Positions 12,117 to 20,974 of a stretch of DNA of 64,000 bases are shown in pieces (within the stretch, counting starts at the first letter, position 1; each line of letters starts with the position of its first letter). The stretch covers positions 1,054,001 through 1,118,000 of the forward strand of contig NZ_CP011504.1 in the NCBI RefSeq assembly GCF_001028665.1, read 5' to 3'. Source of the stretch: Burkholderia pyrrocinia. Its GTDB lineage: Bacteria > Pseudomonadota > Gammaproteobacteria > Burkholderiales > Burkholderiaceae. A program made the translations under genes and the position numbers. The notes beneath the pieces were generated by a model. That model was not told where the DNA came from. It saw only the letters and a program-made list of their open reading frames with translations, and searched no databases.

Positions 12117-12405
12117 GGCGTTGTTGCATAAATTCGGACAATTCTCAGTTAATTTTGTGCGCAACGACTGGGGCGATATCTCTTTCAGTAATTCGCTTTT
12201 CTGTGTAGATTTTCGATTTTTTTGCCGAAAAGAGACGCGAGGACTGGGCAGGACGTATGAGCCGAAGGCGCGCTACCGCATCAAAAACTGGGCGCCGTAC
12301 ACCACCAGCCTGATCAACGGAGGTACGTCACCATGGACAACGGCTCCACCTCGACCTCACACCGAATTGATGCAAAAACGTCTTACTGATGCCCAAATCA
12401 TAGGG
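12117..12405 (+). pseudogene. Fused IS remnants (IS5-type end and IS3-type orfA start)
   Basis: The segment begins ggcgttgttgcataaat, the usual terminus of Burkholderia IS5-type elements. A frame then reads KARYRIKNWAPYTTSLINGG, resembling the N-terminus of an IS5-family transposase. At 12370 the frame continues MQKRLTDAQIIG, which matches the first residues of an IS407-type OrfA and then breaks. Two fragments of different ISs have therefore been joined directly upstream of the MFS gene. Beyond 12405 up to 12700 no further gene or known element is recognised. Confidence 0.6.
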
Positions 12406-12804
12406 TGCGACGACAGAAGTCCCGTTTGGGTTCAAGTTGATTTGCAGACGATCTTCGTTTTCTACAGCTGGATTCGCGTTCATTGCTATAACTTATCGAC
12501 TGTTTAGTTAATAATACTAAAAACACGAGCACACCAACATTCCTTCGATCCACGGCAAACTCGAACGGCACACCACAGCTGTCGCATCGGTATAAAACTG
12601 GCATCAAACATCAATTGACTCGTGAAAAAAGCGATCAAAACTTCCGAGAATAAATGTCGCCCCAACGTTGGTCCAATTTCGGCCCCACGCTAGGAGAAAA
12701 GTTAATTGAAGTGATTCTCAGAACAGTTCAGCCACAATATTTTCAGCAACCATGTCCTCCGGTACCCACGGACAACCGGATAAATCAGTTTTCACTCCGC
12801 CATC

Positions 12805-12835
12805 ATTGCATGCAATGCAATTATTAAGTTGCATT
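12805..12835. promoter_or_regulatory. Palindromic candidate operator upstream of the HTH-receiver gene
   Basis: A perfect palindrome ATTGCATGCAAT (12805-12816) overlaps an inverted repeat AATGCAA (12814-12820) / TTGCATT (12829-12835). A further related ATTGCATTGCATACAAT lies at 12943-12959, just before the start codon at 12978. The setting is AT-rich and intergenic, as expected of a promoter with operators, possibly for autoregulation by the downstream HTH protein. Confidence 0.4.
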
Positions 12836-12977
12836 ACATGCTACATTTCGCTTGTAACATGAGCAAATCATGGAATATCATGCGATTGATCTGACGATAG
12901 CCTTACGCAAAAGTGGTGTCAAGTGCATTTTTCAACTAAATGATTGCATTGCATACAATTTTTCTGGGTGAGAAATA

Positions 12978-13850
12978 ATGATTCCAGATTCAAGGCCTTT
13001 AGATGAGATTCAGCCTGATTTCGATGCGCCTCTGATTGCCGAGCGTGTGCGAAGTCTCTTCGAAAGAAACGGCATCCCGAGGCGTCGCCACGCGGCGACG
13101 ATCAGCGAGTATCTACATCTGAGCCCTTCGCAGGCGCATCGGAAAATCAAAGGCGAAAGCCCGTGGACACTCGTCCAGATACGCGAGATTGCATCGGCAT
13201 TTGACGTTTCACCCGGCGATCTATTTCAAGATGTCAGCGACACCGACAAATTGAATTGTTTCGGTCAGAATTCCATTTTTGTTATCGGCAATGACGAATT
13301 ACCGTGCATCGCCCGGATTGGTTCACAGACTATTGCGGGGGATCCTTCGTCTGCATTCGTGGCGATACGAACAGACAATCAGTGGCATATACATCGCGCC
13401 GAACATGCACCGGCTGGCATGCACTACCGGGTCGAGAAGATCGAGATCGACGGACGGCGCCCTGCGCTAGACGCCCCGGCGGTCGCAATCCTCGATGACA
13501 ACTCAGACGCAGCAGACGAACTCGCCCGCTCATTGCGCAAGCGAGGCTTTTCAACAGTGCCGTTCTACTCGATCGATGCGCTTCTTGCCTCAGTAGAGAA
13601 TATTTGCTTTAGTGGGTTCATCCTCGACTGGCTAATAGGACACGAAACCGCGAGACGGTGCATAGAAGTGATCCGAGACAGGCACAACATTCGTTCCCCG
13701 ATCATTATCCTGACTGCATACATGGGACATGCCGAACATATGAATACAATTGCCGAAATGATGACGACCTATCGAATCATTGGTCCCTATGAGAAACCTG
13801 CACGCGCTCCCGTTATCGCCGCTGCGCTCGAGCCATTTTGCAACCGATAA
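12978..13850 (+). CDS. HTH (BetR-like) regulator with C-terminal receiver domain
   Basis: A 290-residue regulator. Residues 10-90 form a helix-turn-helix unit (ISEYLHLSPSQAHRKIKGE, then ALDVSPGDLF-type ending) resembling the BetR domain. A middle segment of about 70 residues is unassigned. Residues about 155-285 look like a response-regulator receiver: VAILDDNSDAADELARSL with the acidic pocket, FILDWLIGHE with the phosphorylatable aspartate, IIILTAYMG and YEKPARAP with the conserved lysine. DNA-binding at the N-terminus and receiver at the C-terminus is the reverse of the usual order. The partner kinase is two genes downstream. Confidence 0.8.
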   Translation: MIPDSRPLDEIQPDFDAPLIAERVRSLFERNGIPRRRHAATISEYLHLSPSQAHRKIKGESPWTLVQIREIASAFDVSPGDLFQDVSDTDKLNCFGQNSIFVIGNDELPCIARIGSQTIAGDPSSAFVAIRTDNQWHIHRAEHAPAGMHYRVEKIEIDGRRPALDAPAVAILDDNSDAADELARSLRKRGFSTVPFYSIDALLASVENICFSGFILDWLIGHETARRCIEVIRDRHNIRSPIIILTAYMGHAEHMNTIAEMMTTYRIIGPYEKPARAPVIAAALEPFCNR

Positions 13851-13854
13851 ATCC

Positions 13855-14388
13855 ATGCTTGCCACCCTATTGTTAGGCTCGGCTACCAGGCAGTTGCAGG
13901 CGACGCTAATGCTCTTCTGCGTCGCTCTCGCAACGAGCGCCGCTTGTGATGCTGACATCGTGCCGCTCGCGTTGACTGTATCCGGGAAGATCGAGATTCG
14001 AAATGCATCCGACGGACAAACGTATTACTTCGACGAGCGCGCGCTGTTGTCTCTGCCTCAACACGAGATAGCTACGTCAACGCCTTGGACACCGACCGCG
14101 AAATTTCGGGGCCCGCTTCTCGAGGATGTACTTGACCATGTGAAGGCGAGCGGTACTCAACTAGACATAGTCGCGTACGACGGCTATGTCTCTCGAGACA
14201 TTCCGACTACAGACATTGAGACCTTTCATCCCCTGTTGGCCTACACGAGAGATGGAGTTCCCCTTAAGTTGAGAGATCTCGGTCCACTTTTTTTGGTCTA
14301 TCCGCTGGATCGAAACGAGAAATCTCTCAGAACCTCAGACTATGCAACTCGAGAAATACGTCAAATCAGGGCGATCGTTGTAAAATGA
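13855..14388 (+). CDS. Exported protein with molybdopterin-oxidoreductase-like fold
   Basis: A 177-residue protein with a hydrophobic N-terminus (LMLFCVALATSAACDA) consistent with export or a lipoprotein-like anchor. The rest resembles the sulfite-oxidase/molybdopterin-dependent oxidoreductase domain: LTVSGKIEIRN, FDERALLSLPQHEI, FRGPLLEDVLDHV, IVAYDGYVSRDIP, PLFLVYPLD. It is short and probably lacks a complete cofactor site. The start at 13855 is 4 bp after the previous stop; an ATG at 13909 is an alternative. It overlaps the kinase start by ATGA. A role as periplasmic sensor subunit for the kinase is inferred. Confidence 0.7.
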   Translation: MLATLLLGSATRQLQATLMLFCVALATSAACDADIVPLALTVSGKIEIRNASDGQTYYFDERALLSLPQHEIATSTPWTPTAKFRGPLLEDVLDHVKASGTQLDIVAYDGYVSRDIPTTDIETFHPLLAYTRDGVPLKLRDLGPLFLVYPLDRNEKSLRTSDYATREIRQIRAIVVK

Positions 14389-15800
14389 AAACCAATAAAA
14401 CAAACGCAATCCTCAAGTCCAAGCATTTGATACCGGCAATTATATTTTTATTCTTTATTTGGATAATTTTCATTGTTTATATCATACGGTTTCAATCCGT
14501 TTACGACATCGTTGGCCCCACAGAGAATCCTTATTGGGGAATCGCGCAATTTCGAATTGCCTCAGATGAATTTCGAAACTCGTTACTCAAATACAAAATA
14601 AGCGAGCAAAATAATCTTGACAAGGTGCGATTCGACTACGAAATCCTGGTTTCCAAATTTTTTGTGATTTCACAGCGTTCTGAAACAACCAAATCGGCCT
14701 ACCAACAGCCCCTATACTCGAGGACGGTCGACGATCTCCGACGATCGTTCTTGAAGATGGACGTATTGATGGACGAACTCCCCAATGGGGGCGAAAGGAT
14801 AGCGAACGCCATGATCGAGGAATCTACGGTGTTCGTCACCGCGTACGACCAATTTGTCGGTGCTGTCGGGTTTTCCGAAGTCAGGCGGCGCGATGCTCAC
14901 CTTGCCGAGACATTGCGAAATCGAAGCATCTTGCTCTATAGCAATATCGGTGTTTCGCTATTGTTTTTTATTGCGATTCTCACGTTTTTGCGCTCGGCTC
15001 GATATTTCGAAAAGACGCTCCAAACCGCGCGGCAAGTAGCGCATACGAAGCAAGTGTTTCTCGCATCAATTAATCATGAGTTGCGTAATCCACTGCAAAC
15101 AATCGTGTCTGCAACAGAAAACATTTCGCACTACGCCACCAACCGGGAACTCATGTGTGCAGTCACAAATATCGACCAAGCGGTAAGGCATATCGAAACC
15201 CATATGCGGGATCTAACTGATTATCTTCGACTGAGAACACACAAGATCAACCTTCGTGTTTGCTCCGTTGATCTCAAGGAGATTACTAGTGAAGTTATTC
15301 GTCGCTTCAAACCGAAAGCGAGTGAAAAGGGGATCCGTCTACAAGCGAATTTTGATGGACCAACAACAAGGTTCCGGTCGGATGGGCAGCGCGTCCAGCA
15401 GATCTTGGACAATCTCGTTGAAAATTCGATCAAATACTCGTCGGGTGGTGTAGTTCAGATTCGATGCTCTATTTTTCCTGATTTCCTCGGCAACGGCGTA
15501 AAGGTCCAAGTCATCGATGAAGGAATCGGAATAGAAAAAAACAAGATTGAGTTTCTGTTTTCGCCATTTTACCAAAGTCCGCTCAACGAGAACTCGCCGG
15601 TCAGCGGGTATGGTATGGGACTCGCCGTAGTGCGCGGCCTAGTTGAAGTCTTGGGAGGTAGTATCGCCGTGGAAAGCGATGTCGGAAAGGGGGCGGTTTT
15701 CACGGTCAAACTTCCGTACGAGACGCGTCTTATAAAACACGCTTCATCTCTGCCTCGCCCCGATTCCGAATTAATAATGCCAGCCGATCAGGAATGGTGA
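14385..15800 (+). CDS. Membrane sensor histidine kinase
   Basis: A 471-residue kinase. A first transmembrane helix lies near residues 13-36 and a second near 185-205, leaving a periplasmic loop of about 150 residues without a recognised sensor domain. The HisKA box is FLASINHELRNPLQTIVSA and the HATPase domain shows LDNLVENSIKYS (N box), VIDEGIGIEKN (G1) and GYGMGLAVVRGLVEVLGG (G2). Translation is coupled to the exported protein by an ATGA overlap, and the likely phosphotransfer target is the receiver of the first gene of the trio. Its 3' end overlaps the convergent FkbM gene by 13 bp. Confidence 0.88.
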   Translation: MKTNKTNAILKSKHLIPAIIFLFFIWIIFIVYIIRFQSVYDIVGPTENPYWGIAQFRIASDEFRNSLLKYKISEQNNLDKVRFDYEILVSKFFVISQRSETTKSAYQQPLYSRTVDDLRRSFLKMDVLMDELPNGGERIANAMIEESTVFVTAYDQFVGAVGFSEVRRRDAHLAETLRNRSILLYSNIGVSLLFFIAILTFLRSARYFEKTLQTARQVAHTKQVFLASINHELRNPLQTIVSATENISHYATNRELMCAVTNIDQAVRHIETHMRDLTDYLRLRTHKINLRVCSVDLKEITSEVIRRFKPKASEKGIRLQANFDGPTTRFRSDGQRVQQILDNLVENSIKYSSGGVVQIRCSIFPDFLGNGVKVQVIDEGIGIEKNKIEFLFSPFYQSPLNENSPVSGYGMGLAVVRGLVEVLGGSIAVESDVGKGAVFTVKLPYETRLIKHASSLPRPDSELIMPADQEW

Positions 15801-16591
15801 TCTACCAATTCACGGATTTCGAGAGCAGCAGAGTCGTCACTTGCTATGGCTAAGACGTTGGGACCAAGATCATGCAAACAATATTCCAAGTTAGCCAATG
15901 TCCGTAACATTTTATCTGAGTTCGATTTTATTTTCTCAATAAACATTACAGGGCGCGTCGATTTCAGCGTCTCGATTGCGCCACGGATCACCGCATCTTC
16001 CATACCCTCTACGTCGATCTTTATCAAATCAATGCACTTGAGGTTCAACGAGTCGAGCGAAATTAAAGGAATTTCATACCCGGAGTCATAATCGACACTT
16101 TGACCAATGTTTTCATTTCCATCACCCTGAATCAATTCTAAACTACCAAAACTCGATTTCCGATGATAATCTATGAACGGAATGCGCAAAGAACCATTTG
16201 AATCACCAATGGCGACGTTCCGAGCATCGACATTAAAGCAATTGTTGATGGCGATATTTCCACACAGCGCATAATAAATGGGCCGTTGCGCCTCGATTGA
16301 GACTACATTACCCACTCCGTCGAGCATTCTAGCGAATTCGATAGTATGCACACCGATATTGGAACCACAGTCAACCGCAATAGTCGGTCTCCTGCCTGCA
16401 TTTTCCGTTTTCTTTATTCGCAAGACTGCTTTGAGTAATTCGATGTCACTCTGGTAAAAATTACCAGTCTCCAGAAGATTCCAGCCAACGCCATATGTTC
16501 CGTATTCTTGATTATGATTTTCGTCATTCCTGTTAACGATGAGTGGACCATGATTAGTCGATACCAGTACATTTGCAATTTTCATGAACAC
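15788..16591 (-). CDS. FkbM-family methyltransferase
   Basis: A 267-residue SAM-dependent methyltransferase of the FkbM type. The SAM-binding motif is IAVDCGSNIGVHTIEFA (about residue 70), followed by VSIEAQRPIYYALCGNI, and the family hallmark IDLIKIDVEGMEDAVIRGA (about residue 195). Such enzymes O-methylate sugars or natural products. AT-rich codon use is unlike the core genes, suggesting transfer. A second in-frame ATG six bases downstream (16585) is an alternative start. It is separated from the five-gene cluster by the regulatory trio, so membership of that pathway is uncertain. Confidence 0.85.
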   Translation of the reverse strand: MFMKIANVLVSTNHGPLIVNRNDENHNQEYGTYGVGWNLLETGNFYQSDIELLKAVLRIKKTENAGRRPTIAVDCGSNIGVHTIEFARMLDGVGNVVSIEAQRPIYYALCGNIAINNCFNVDARNVAIGDSNGSLRIPFIDYHRKSSFGSLELIQGDGNENIGQSVDYDSGYEIPLISLDSLNLKCIDLIKIDVEGMEDAVIRGAIETLKSTRPVMFIEKIKSNSDKMLRTLANLEYCLHDLGPNVLAIASDDSAALEIRELVDHHS

Positions 16592-16737
16592 CCTCGTTGA
16601 AATTTCGATTCACACGATTATTGCACCAAGTCTAACGGTATCAAGTTGTGCTCGCAATGCTTAACGGGGCGATCGTCGCACTTAAATGCAGGGGGCAAGA
16701 CGCAGGTCTAGTCAAGACGATGATCGAGGTGCTGGGG

Positions 16738-16871
16738 TGACCTGCCCCCTTCAATAGGGCCAATGGGCTTCTAGCAAAGTCCCTTTAAACCAACTCCTGG
16801 AAAGCGGCAGGAGCATCCGCGGTCGCCCGGTGTTTCGCCACAAACTCTGACGGCGCAAGGTAGTTCAGTGA
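16738..16871 (-). pseudogene. Right-end remnant of an IS407-type element
   Basis: The terminus TGACCTGCCCCC at 16738 is the same as the right end of the complete element near the window start. Reading the minus strand, 16868-16785 encodes the last 27 codons of OrfB (SLNYLAPSEFVAKHRATADA, ending FQELV). The rest of the element is missing and the remnant abuts the 3' end of the OLD nuclease gene. The bases 16592-16737 between it and the FkbM start show nothing recognisable. Confidence 0.8.
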
Positions 16872-18722
16872 TCAGGGAGGCGGCAGCGGTTCGACCGCTT
16901 GACCAAAGTAGACCATGCAGACAGCCTCCCGAAACGCAGCTGGTAGCTGGCCTTGGGCGTGGAGATCTTCCACGGTGCTGACGGCTAGAAAAGGCTTGTT
17001 TTTGCGAGGTGCTTGATATCCCAAGAGGCCCTCCAGATCTGGCGCAACCAAATGCCGTTGATTTGCACCAGCGACTAACAGAGCGAGAATATTCTGGTTG
17101 TTTGCCTGCTCGGCCGGATTGCCAGGATCTTCGTCGTGCAGTACGCGATAGGGGATGTTGAATGCGTTCAGCACGCGCTGAAACGCTGGGATGTTCGATT
17201 TGCCGTTGCAGTCCACAAGCGACACCTCGCGCCGAAGTCGTAGATGTCGTTCGAACAGTCCCATTAGCTCTGCGCCTCGCTCGAAAGCTGCAATAGCGCT
17301 AAATTCCTCCATAAGCACGACCCGTTTGGCGAAGAAAAGCTCGTTCACGGTAGGATCGAAGCGTGCAACAGTATTCAGTCGCTGCCTGTCGGCTTGGAGA
17401 GGTTGCCCGGGAAAGAGATCTTGGGTCACCTGATGCGCAGCCGCGTCACCTTGTGGCGTCTTGAACATCCTAATGATGGCTCGATACTTGGTGGCGATAT
17501 CAAGGAACACTGGTGAATGAGTGCAGCATGCCACTTGGGTAGAAGCTTGCTCAGCCAAACGATACAGCACGTCACGCATCAACCGCTCCATTTGCGGATG
17601 AAGATATAGCTCCGGCTCTTCGATCAGCAAGATGTTGGCTCTTACCGGTGCGAGGGCCGCACCAGGTACAACCTGCGCCTGCGCATCGGCCAGTGATTGC
17701 AGCAAGGTAATGACCAATGTCCTCTGAAGGCCGTGTCCTTGGTGTCCAACGTCAGTATCGATGCCTGCTTCCACGTCACGGATGACCAGAGACGTTGATG
17801 GCAGCACCATCGATCGAATCTCCGGCGCTTCCGTACGAATCAGCGCCTGGCCTCCTACTACTTCGTTAAGGCTCCGGTTGATCCGGTCCTGTAGGTCACG
17901 AACCTCCTGGGCTTGGCGTTGAGGATTGGCCTCGTCAGGGCGGAACAAGGCCAACACCTCGTCCAACGCCTCTTGCAACCGAACCATTTCCGGACGCTGT
18001 GCCAAGCTTCGCTCGACAATGAGATTCACCAACTTGCCGTAGGTCGACGCATCCTTCGCGTTGGTCTCGTCGCTAGCTTCTTGCACCGCCCGTACCAATA
18101 TGGGGCGTGGCAGGATGGAGTTGGCGTTGCTTTTCCAATTTCCGCCGCCACCTGGGTTAGGCACCCAATTGGGCGCCCCGAAAGCCACGAGGTCAGGCCG
18201 TTGCCGTCGCACCGCCTCGCGCAGGGTCTCTCTCGCAGCGTTCGTAGGGCGAACTCCGCGATTTGGCAGCGCCGCAATGAGCGGCTGATATTCCTCTGGA
18301 AATGCATTCCAAGTCGCGTCAGCCTCTGGCCAGCCTTCAAATCGCTCCGCGCCGGAGAAGGAATACAGCGCCTCTTTCCACCCACCCGATTCGCCGTCCT
18401 CGCCGGGCTCGAACCAGTAGCGCTTCTTCAAGACCCAGCGGTCGCCGCTCATGCGACCACGAACTGCTACCTGAGTTGTCTCTTCGTCGCTGAGACCGTC
18501 GAAATGTCCAATGAGCTCGATCGCGTTCGCCACATCGGTCAGATGTCGCCGGAACAACGATGGGTCTTTAATAGCGCTGCCGCTCAGGAAAGCAGCAATG
18601 GCCGACAGGATGGTTGACTTGCCGGCGTTGTTTTCACCGATTAGCACCAGCAAGTCCTCCCACTCCAAGCTGGCATACTCGACGCACTTAAAATTTCTGA
18701 CCTCGAAGCGACACAGGCGCAT
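16872..18722 (-). CDS. OLD-family ATP-dependent endonuclease
   Basis: A 616-residue protein with an SMC-like ABC ATPase (Walker A LIGENNAGKSTILSA about residue 35; signature-like region and Walker B NILLIEEPELYLHP about residue 340) followed by a Toprim nuclease domain (KRVVLMEEFSAIAAFERG and YRVLHDEDPGNP). These are the hallmarks of overcoming-lysogenization-defect nucleases, many of which act in phage defence. The start at 18722 has gggaga upstream. No UvrD-like helicase (Gabija GajB) lies next to it, so it is a solitary type. Its stop codon sits at the junction with an IS remnant, so the native C-terminus may be missing. Confidence 0.85.
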   Translation of the reverse strand: MRLCRFEVRNFKCVEYASLEWEDLLVLIGENNAGKSTILSAIAAFLSGSAIKDPSLFRRHLTDVANAIELIGHFDGLSDEETTQVAVRGRMSGDRWVLKKRYWFEPGEDGESGGWKEALYSFSGAERFEGWPEADATWNAFPEEYQPLIAALPNRGVRPTNAARETLREAVRRQRPDLVAFGAPNWVPNPGGGGNWKSNANSILPRPILVRAVQEASDETNAKDASTYGKLVNLIVERSLAQRPEMVRLQEALDEVLALFRPDEANPQRQAQEVRDLQDRINRSLNEVVGGQALIRTEAPEIRSMVLPSTSLVIRDVEAGIDTDVGHQGHGLQRTLVITLLQSLADAQAQVVPGAALAPVRANILLIEEPELYLHPQMERLMRDVLYRLAEQASTQVACCTHSPVFLDIATKYRAIIRMFKTPQGDAAAHQVTQDLFPGQPLQADRQRLNTVARFDPTVNELFFAKRVVLMEEFSAIAAFERGAELMGLFERHLRLRREVSLVDCNGKSNIPAFQRVLNAFNIPYRVLHDEDPGNPAEQANNQNILALLVAGANQRHLVAPDLEGLLGYQAPRKNKPFLAVSTVEDLHAQGQLPAAFREAVCMVYFGQAVEPLPPP

Positions 18723-18743
18723 GCGATTTCTCCCCGATATCAA

Positions 18744-19167
18744 ACTGTCTTGAACACTGACGCCTCAGTACAACAGCTTTATTTTCATCGTTCGATGACG
18801 TCGCAGTGTGACTAGTCATCGTCAATCTTACGTCAACAACCCAATAACCGCGACTGACTACAGTCGAACTCCGCAGTCGACTTATATGGTCGGCCCAAGA
18901 TCACAATAGGATCAGCCTTGGATTCGATACAGCAACGCGCCGTCATCAATAGCCAACGACATACCGCGAGGTCCAGATCGGTGTATGGCGCGACGACATA
19001 AGCAAATGCAACTGCCGCGCAGCATCGCCTTACTCACGTCGACCGTCTCACCTCTCAGTCATTCAAGCACTCTCATCCTCGGCTCGAACTCCGACATCCG
19101 CATCCGGCACGACTAGGTTTTCCGCTCCATACTCACCGGCTTTCCCCTAGGCCATCAGCGCCAGTCG
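18744..19167. other. Intergenic region without recognisable gene
   Basis: About 420 bp between the OLD nuclease start and the end of the membrane-protein gene. No open frame with coding character, RNA gene or IS end was recognised. It is likely to contain the promoter of the nuclease gene near 18730-18830, which is relatively AT-rich. Confidence 0.4.
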
Positions 19168-20250
19168 CTACTTCGCTTTCTCGGGGCCATGACACTCTTG
19201 CCGCATTGTAATCAGCCGGTTCCCTACCAACACCCCCGTCGACACAAAATCTCGATCAAGATGCACGGTCGGCAGGTTGCCGACTGCCGGACAACCGCCA
19301 TCAGCGGTGTACTCCATAGCAAATAGCGTCTGGTTGAGGATTATTGCAGTAGCCCGTGCGCCTGCTATCGACTCCGGTGCAGCGACGATCACCGCCGCGA
19401 TACCGAGTAAAGCCATCGGGGTAAACAGCTCGATAATGTCGCGCAAGTAGCGACCTTGCAGCGCCGGATCGCCTCGACGCCCGAAGCGCACTCTTCGCCA
19501 CCAAATGAATACCCTGTTCGTCCTCTCCTTCGGGAGGAACTTGAACCAGGCTCGCACGGATCGCAACAAGAGCGACGGCAGGTTGATCAGAATAAGTATT
19601 GTGCCGCACACGGTAAGGAAAATTGCCGCGCAACGGACAAAGTTTAGAACTACATACCAGGACGACAGAAGACCAACGAAGCTCGGAAAGTACTTCGCAT
19701 CTGCGTGGGTCAACAGTCGCGTCGTACGTATTGCTTGCGCAGTTCCGACTGCGACACATACCGCAGTCGACAGCGCATACAACGCTTTTCCGAGCATCTT
19801 TCCCCACGACCACTTCGCGATCCGGGCAAGTATCAGATGTGCGTGCCGAAGTGCCGCAATCGAGGTCACCACACCGATGCAGAACATCTCGTGTATGGAA
19901 CCGAGCAAGGGCATCCAATGCAGGGTGGCCAGGATCAGACGAGCAATTATGTACATCATGACAGCGCCATACAGGACCGGGACATCGGGGGGAAGCTTAC
20001 GCAGCGGCCGTAGCGCTTTCATGATGCGCATTGCACGCTTCAACATCATCCTGCGAAAAGGCGGCAGGAATCGCCGCCACTCCACGAACAGGTCCCACAA
20101 CATAAAACTGAACAAGGCTGTGCCTACAAGCGTGACTCCCCAGCTATAGGTGACAATTCTCGTCGCCAACGCCAATCCGGAAAACGCGACTACAAGCCGA
20201 ATCTCCGGGCGTCGCAGTACCCCGCGTACCGCATCAATCCAATGCTTCAT
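19168..20250 (-). CDS. Hypothetical multi-pass membrane protein
   Basis: A 360-residue protein of unknown function. Hydrophobic stretches suggest six to eight membrane segments, for example around residues 20-50, 93-112, 120-135, 157-172, 190-225 and 273-292, separated by arginine-rich loops (RRFLPPFRRMMLKRAMR; RRVRFGRRGD). The C-terminal 60 residues are soluble and contain a conserved-looking segment (FAMEYTADGGCPAVGNL). No family was recognised. Its position between the OLD nuclease and the island border makes an island-encoded accessory role, possibly defence-linked, a weak inference. Confidence 0.6.
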   Translation of the reverse strand: MKHWIDAVRGVLRRPEIRLVVAFSGLALATRIVTYSWGVTLVGTALFSFMLWDLFVEWRRFLPPFRRMMLKRAMRIMKALRPLRKLPPDVPVLYGAVMMYIIARLILATLHWMPLLGSIHEMFCIGVVTSIAALRHAHLILARIAKWSWGKMLGKALYALSTAVCVAVGTAQAIRTTRLLTHADAKYFPSFVGLLSSWYVVLNFVRCAAIFLTVCGTILILINLPSLLLRSVRAWFKFLPKERTNRVFIWWRRVRFGRRGDPALQGRYLRDIIELFTPMALLGIAAVIVAAPESIAGARATAIILNQTLFAMEYTADGGCPAVGNLPTVHLDRDFVSTGVLVGNRLITMRQECHGPEKAK

Positions 20251-20459
20251 ACATCCCTCTATTATTTTGATGTTTATACAGGCCTCGCATGTATTGCGAC
20301 ATTCAAATCGCCGATCGCCAAATCGTGTCGATGCTGACTCGAGAAAGGCATCCCGTAGATCGATTGCGCAAACTAGGCCCGTTGTCTACAACGCAGACAT
20401 GTGGTCGAGTGTGCCCCTCCTTTCACGGAACGCCGCGACCATCCGCGAGCGACAACGCG

Positions 20460-20725
20460 TCAGGCACCCGTTGGCAACGCACGGTCGATGAGTTCTTTGA
20501 CGTGCTTGTCGTCTTGCTCAATCGAGAGTTTTCGCCCGCGTTCTTCGACGCTAGTCGCGATGCGATCCGATACCAAAGCAAGCAATCCCCCTGAGCAAAA
20601 TCGACGTGTGCCAACTTCGGGGCCATCATCTCCTCGACCGCGGCAGCAGCCAGACATTGGCCAACGAGAATTTGAGTCGATTGCACCAACTCTGCATAGG
20701 CGATCACCTTGTTTTCAAATGACAT
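20460..20725 (-). pseudogene. Small hypothetical gene, apparently frameshifted
   Basis: From an ATG at 20725 the frame reads MSFENKVIAYAELVQSTQIL and AAVEEMMAPKLAHVDFAQG, then loses coding character. The neighbouring frame continues plausibly as LLALVSDRIATSVEERGRK and KHVKELIDRALPTGA to a stop at 20460. A one-base shift near 20590-20600 would join them into one protein of about 88 residues. No homologue is recognised. It is either a decayed gene or a sequencing-level frameshift. Confidence 0.4.
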
Positions 20726-20783
20726 GTTTGATCTCGTGATTCGATAATGAGGTTCAACATCGACGAGCACGTACGAGGATAGC

Positions 20784-20835
20784 CAATTATTCAAAGACAA
20801 CATATCGAGACTGCGGACATCTTTTCTGAGAGACA
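20784..20835 (+). repeat. Solitary right end of the 437-bp family
   Basis: The 52-base segment from caattattcaaa to gagagaca is close to the right ends of the tandem units at about 1596-1644 and 2035-2081 and has the same orientation. High-GC core DNA begins immediately after it. It therefore marks the right border of the accessory island. Confidence 0.65.
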
Positions 20836-20974
20836 ACAAGACAACAACAACCTCCTACCGTCGCCAGCCCCCTCCCCGTACCGGCAATCGTCAAACCAAC
20901 TGTACCGGTACCGTACCGCCAACCGTCGCTAAACTGATCTCCATCCCAGTCTCGAACCGAATGGAGAATCCGCG

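Noticed and set aside
16872..18722. Gabija defence system
   Set aside because: The OLD-type nuclease is present, but no UvrD-like helicase gene lies on either side, so a Gabija call is not supported.
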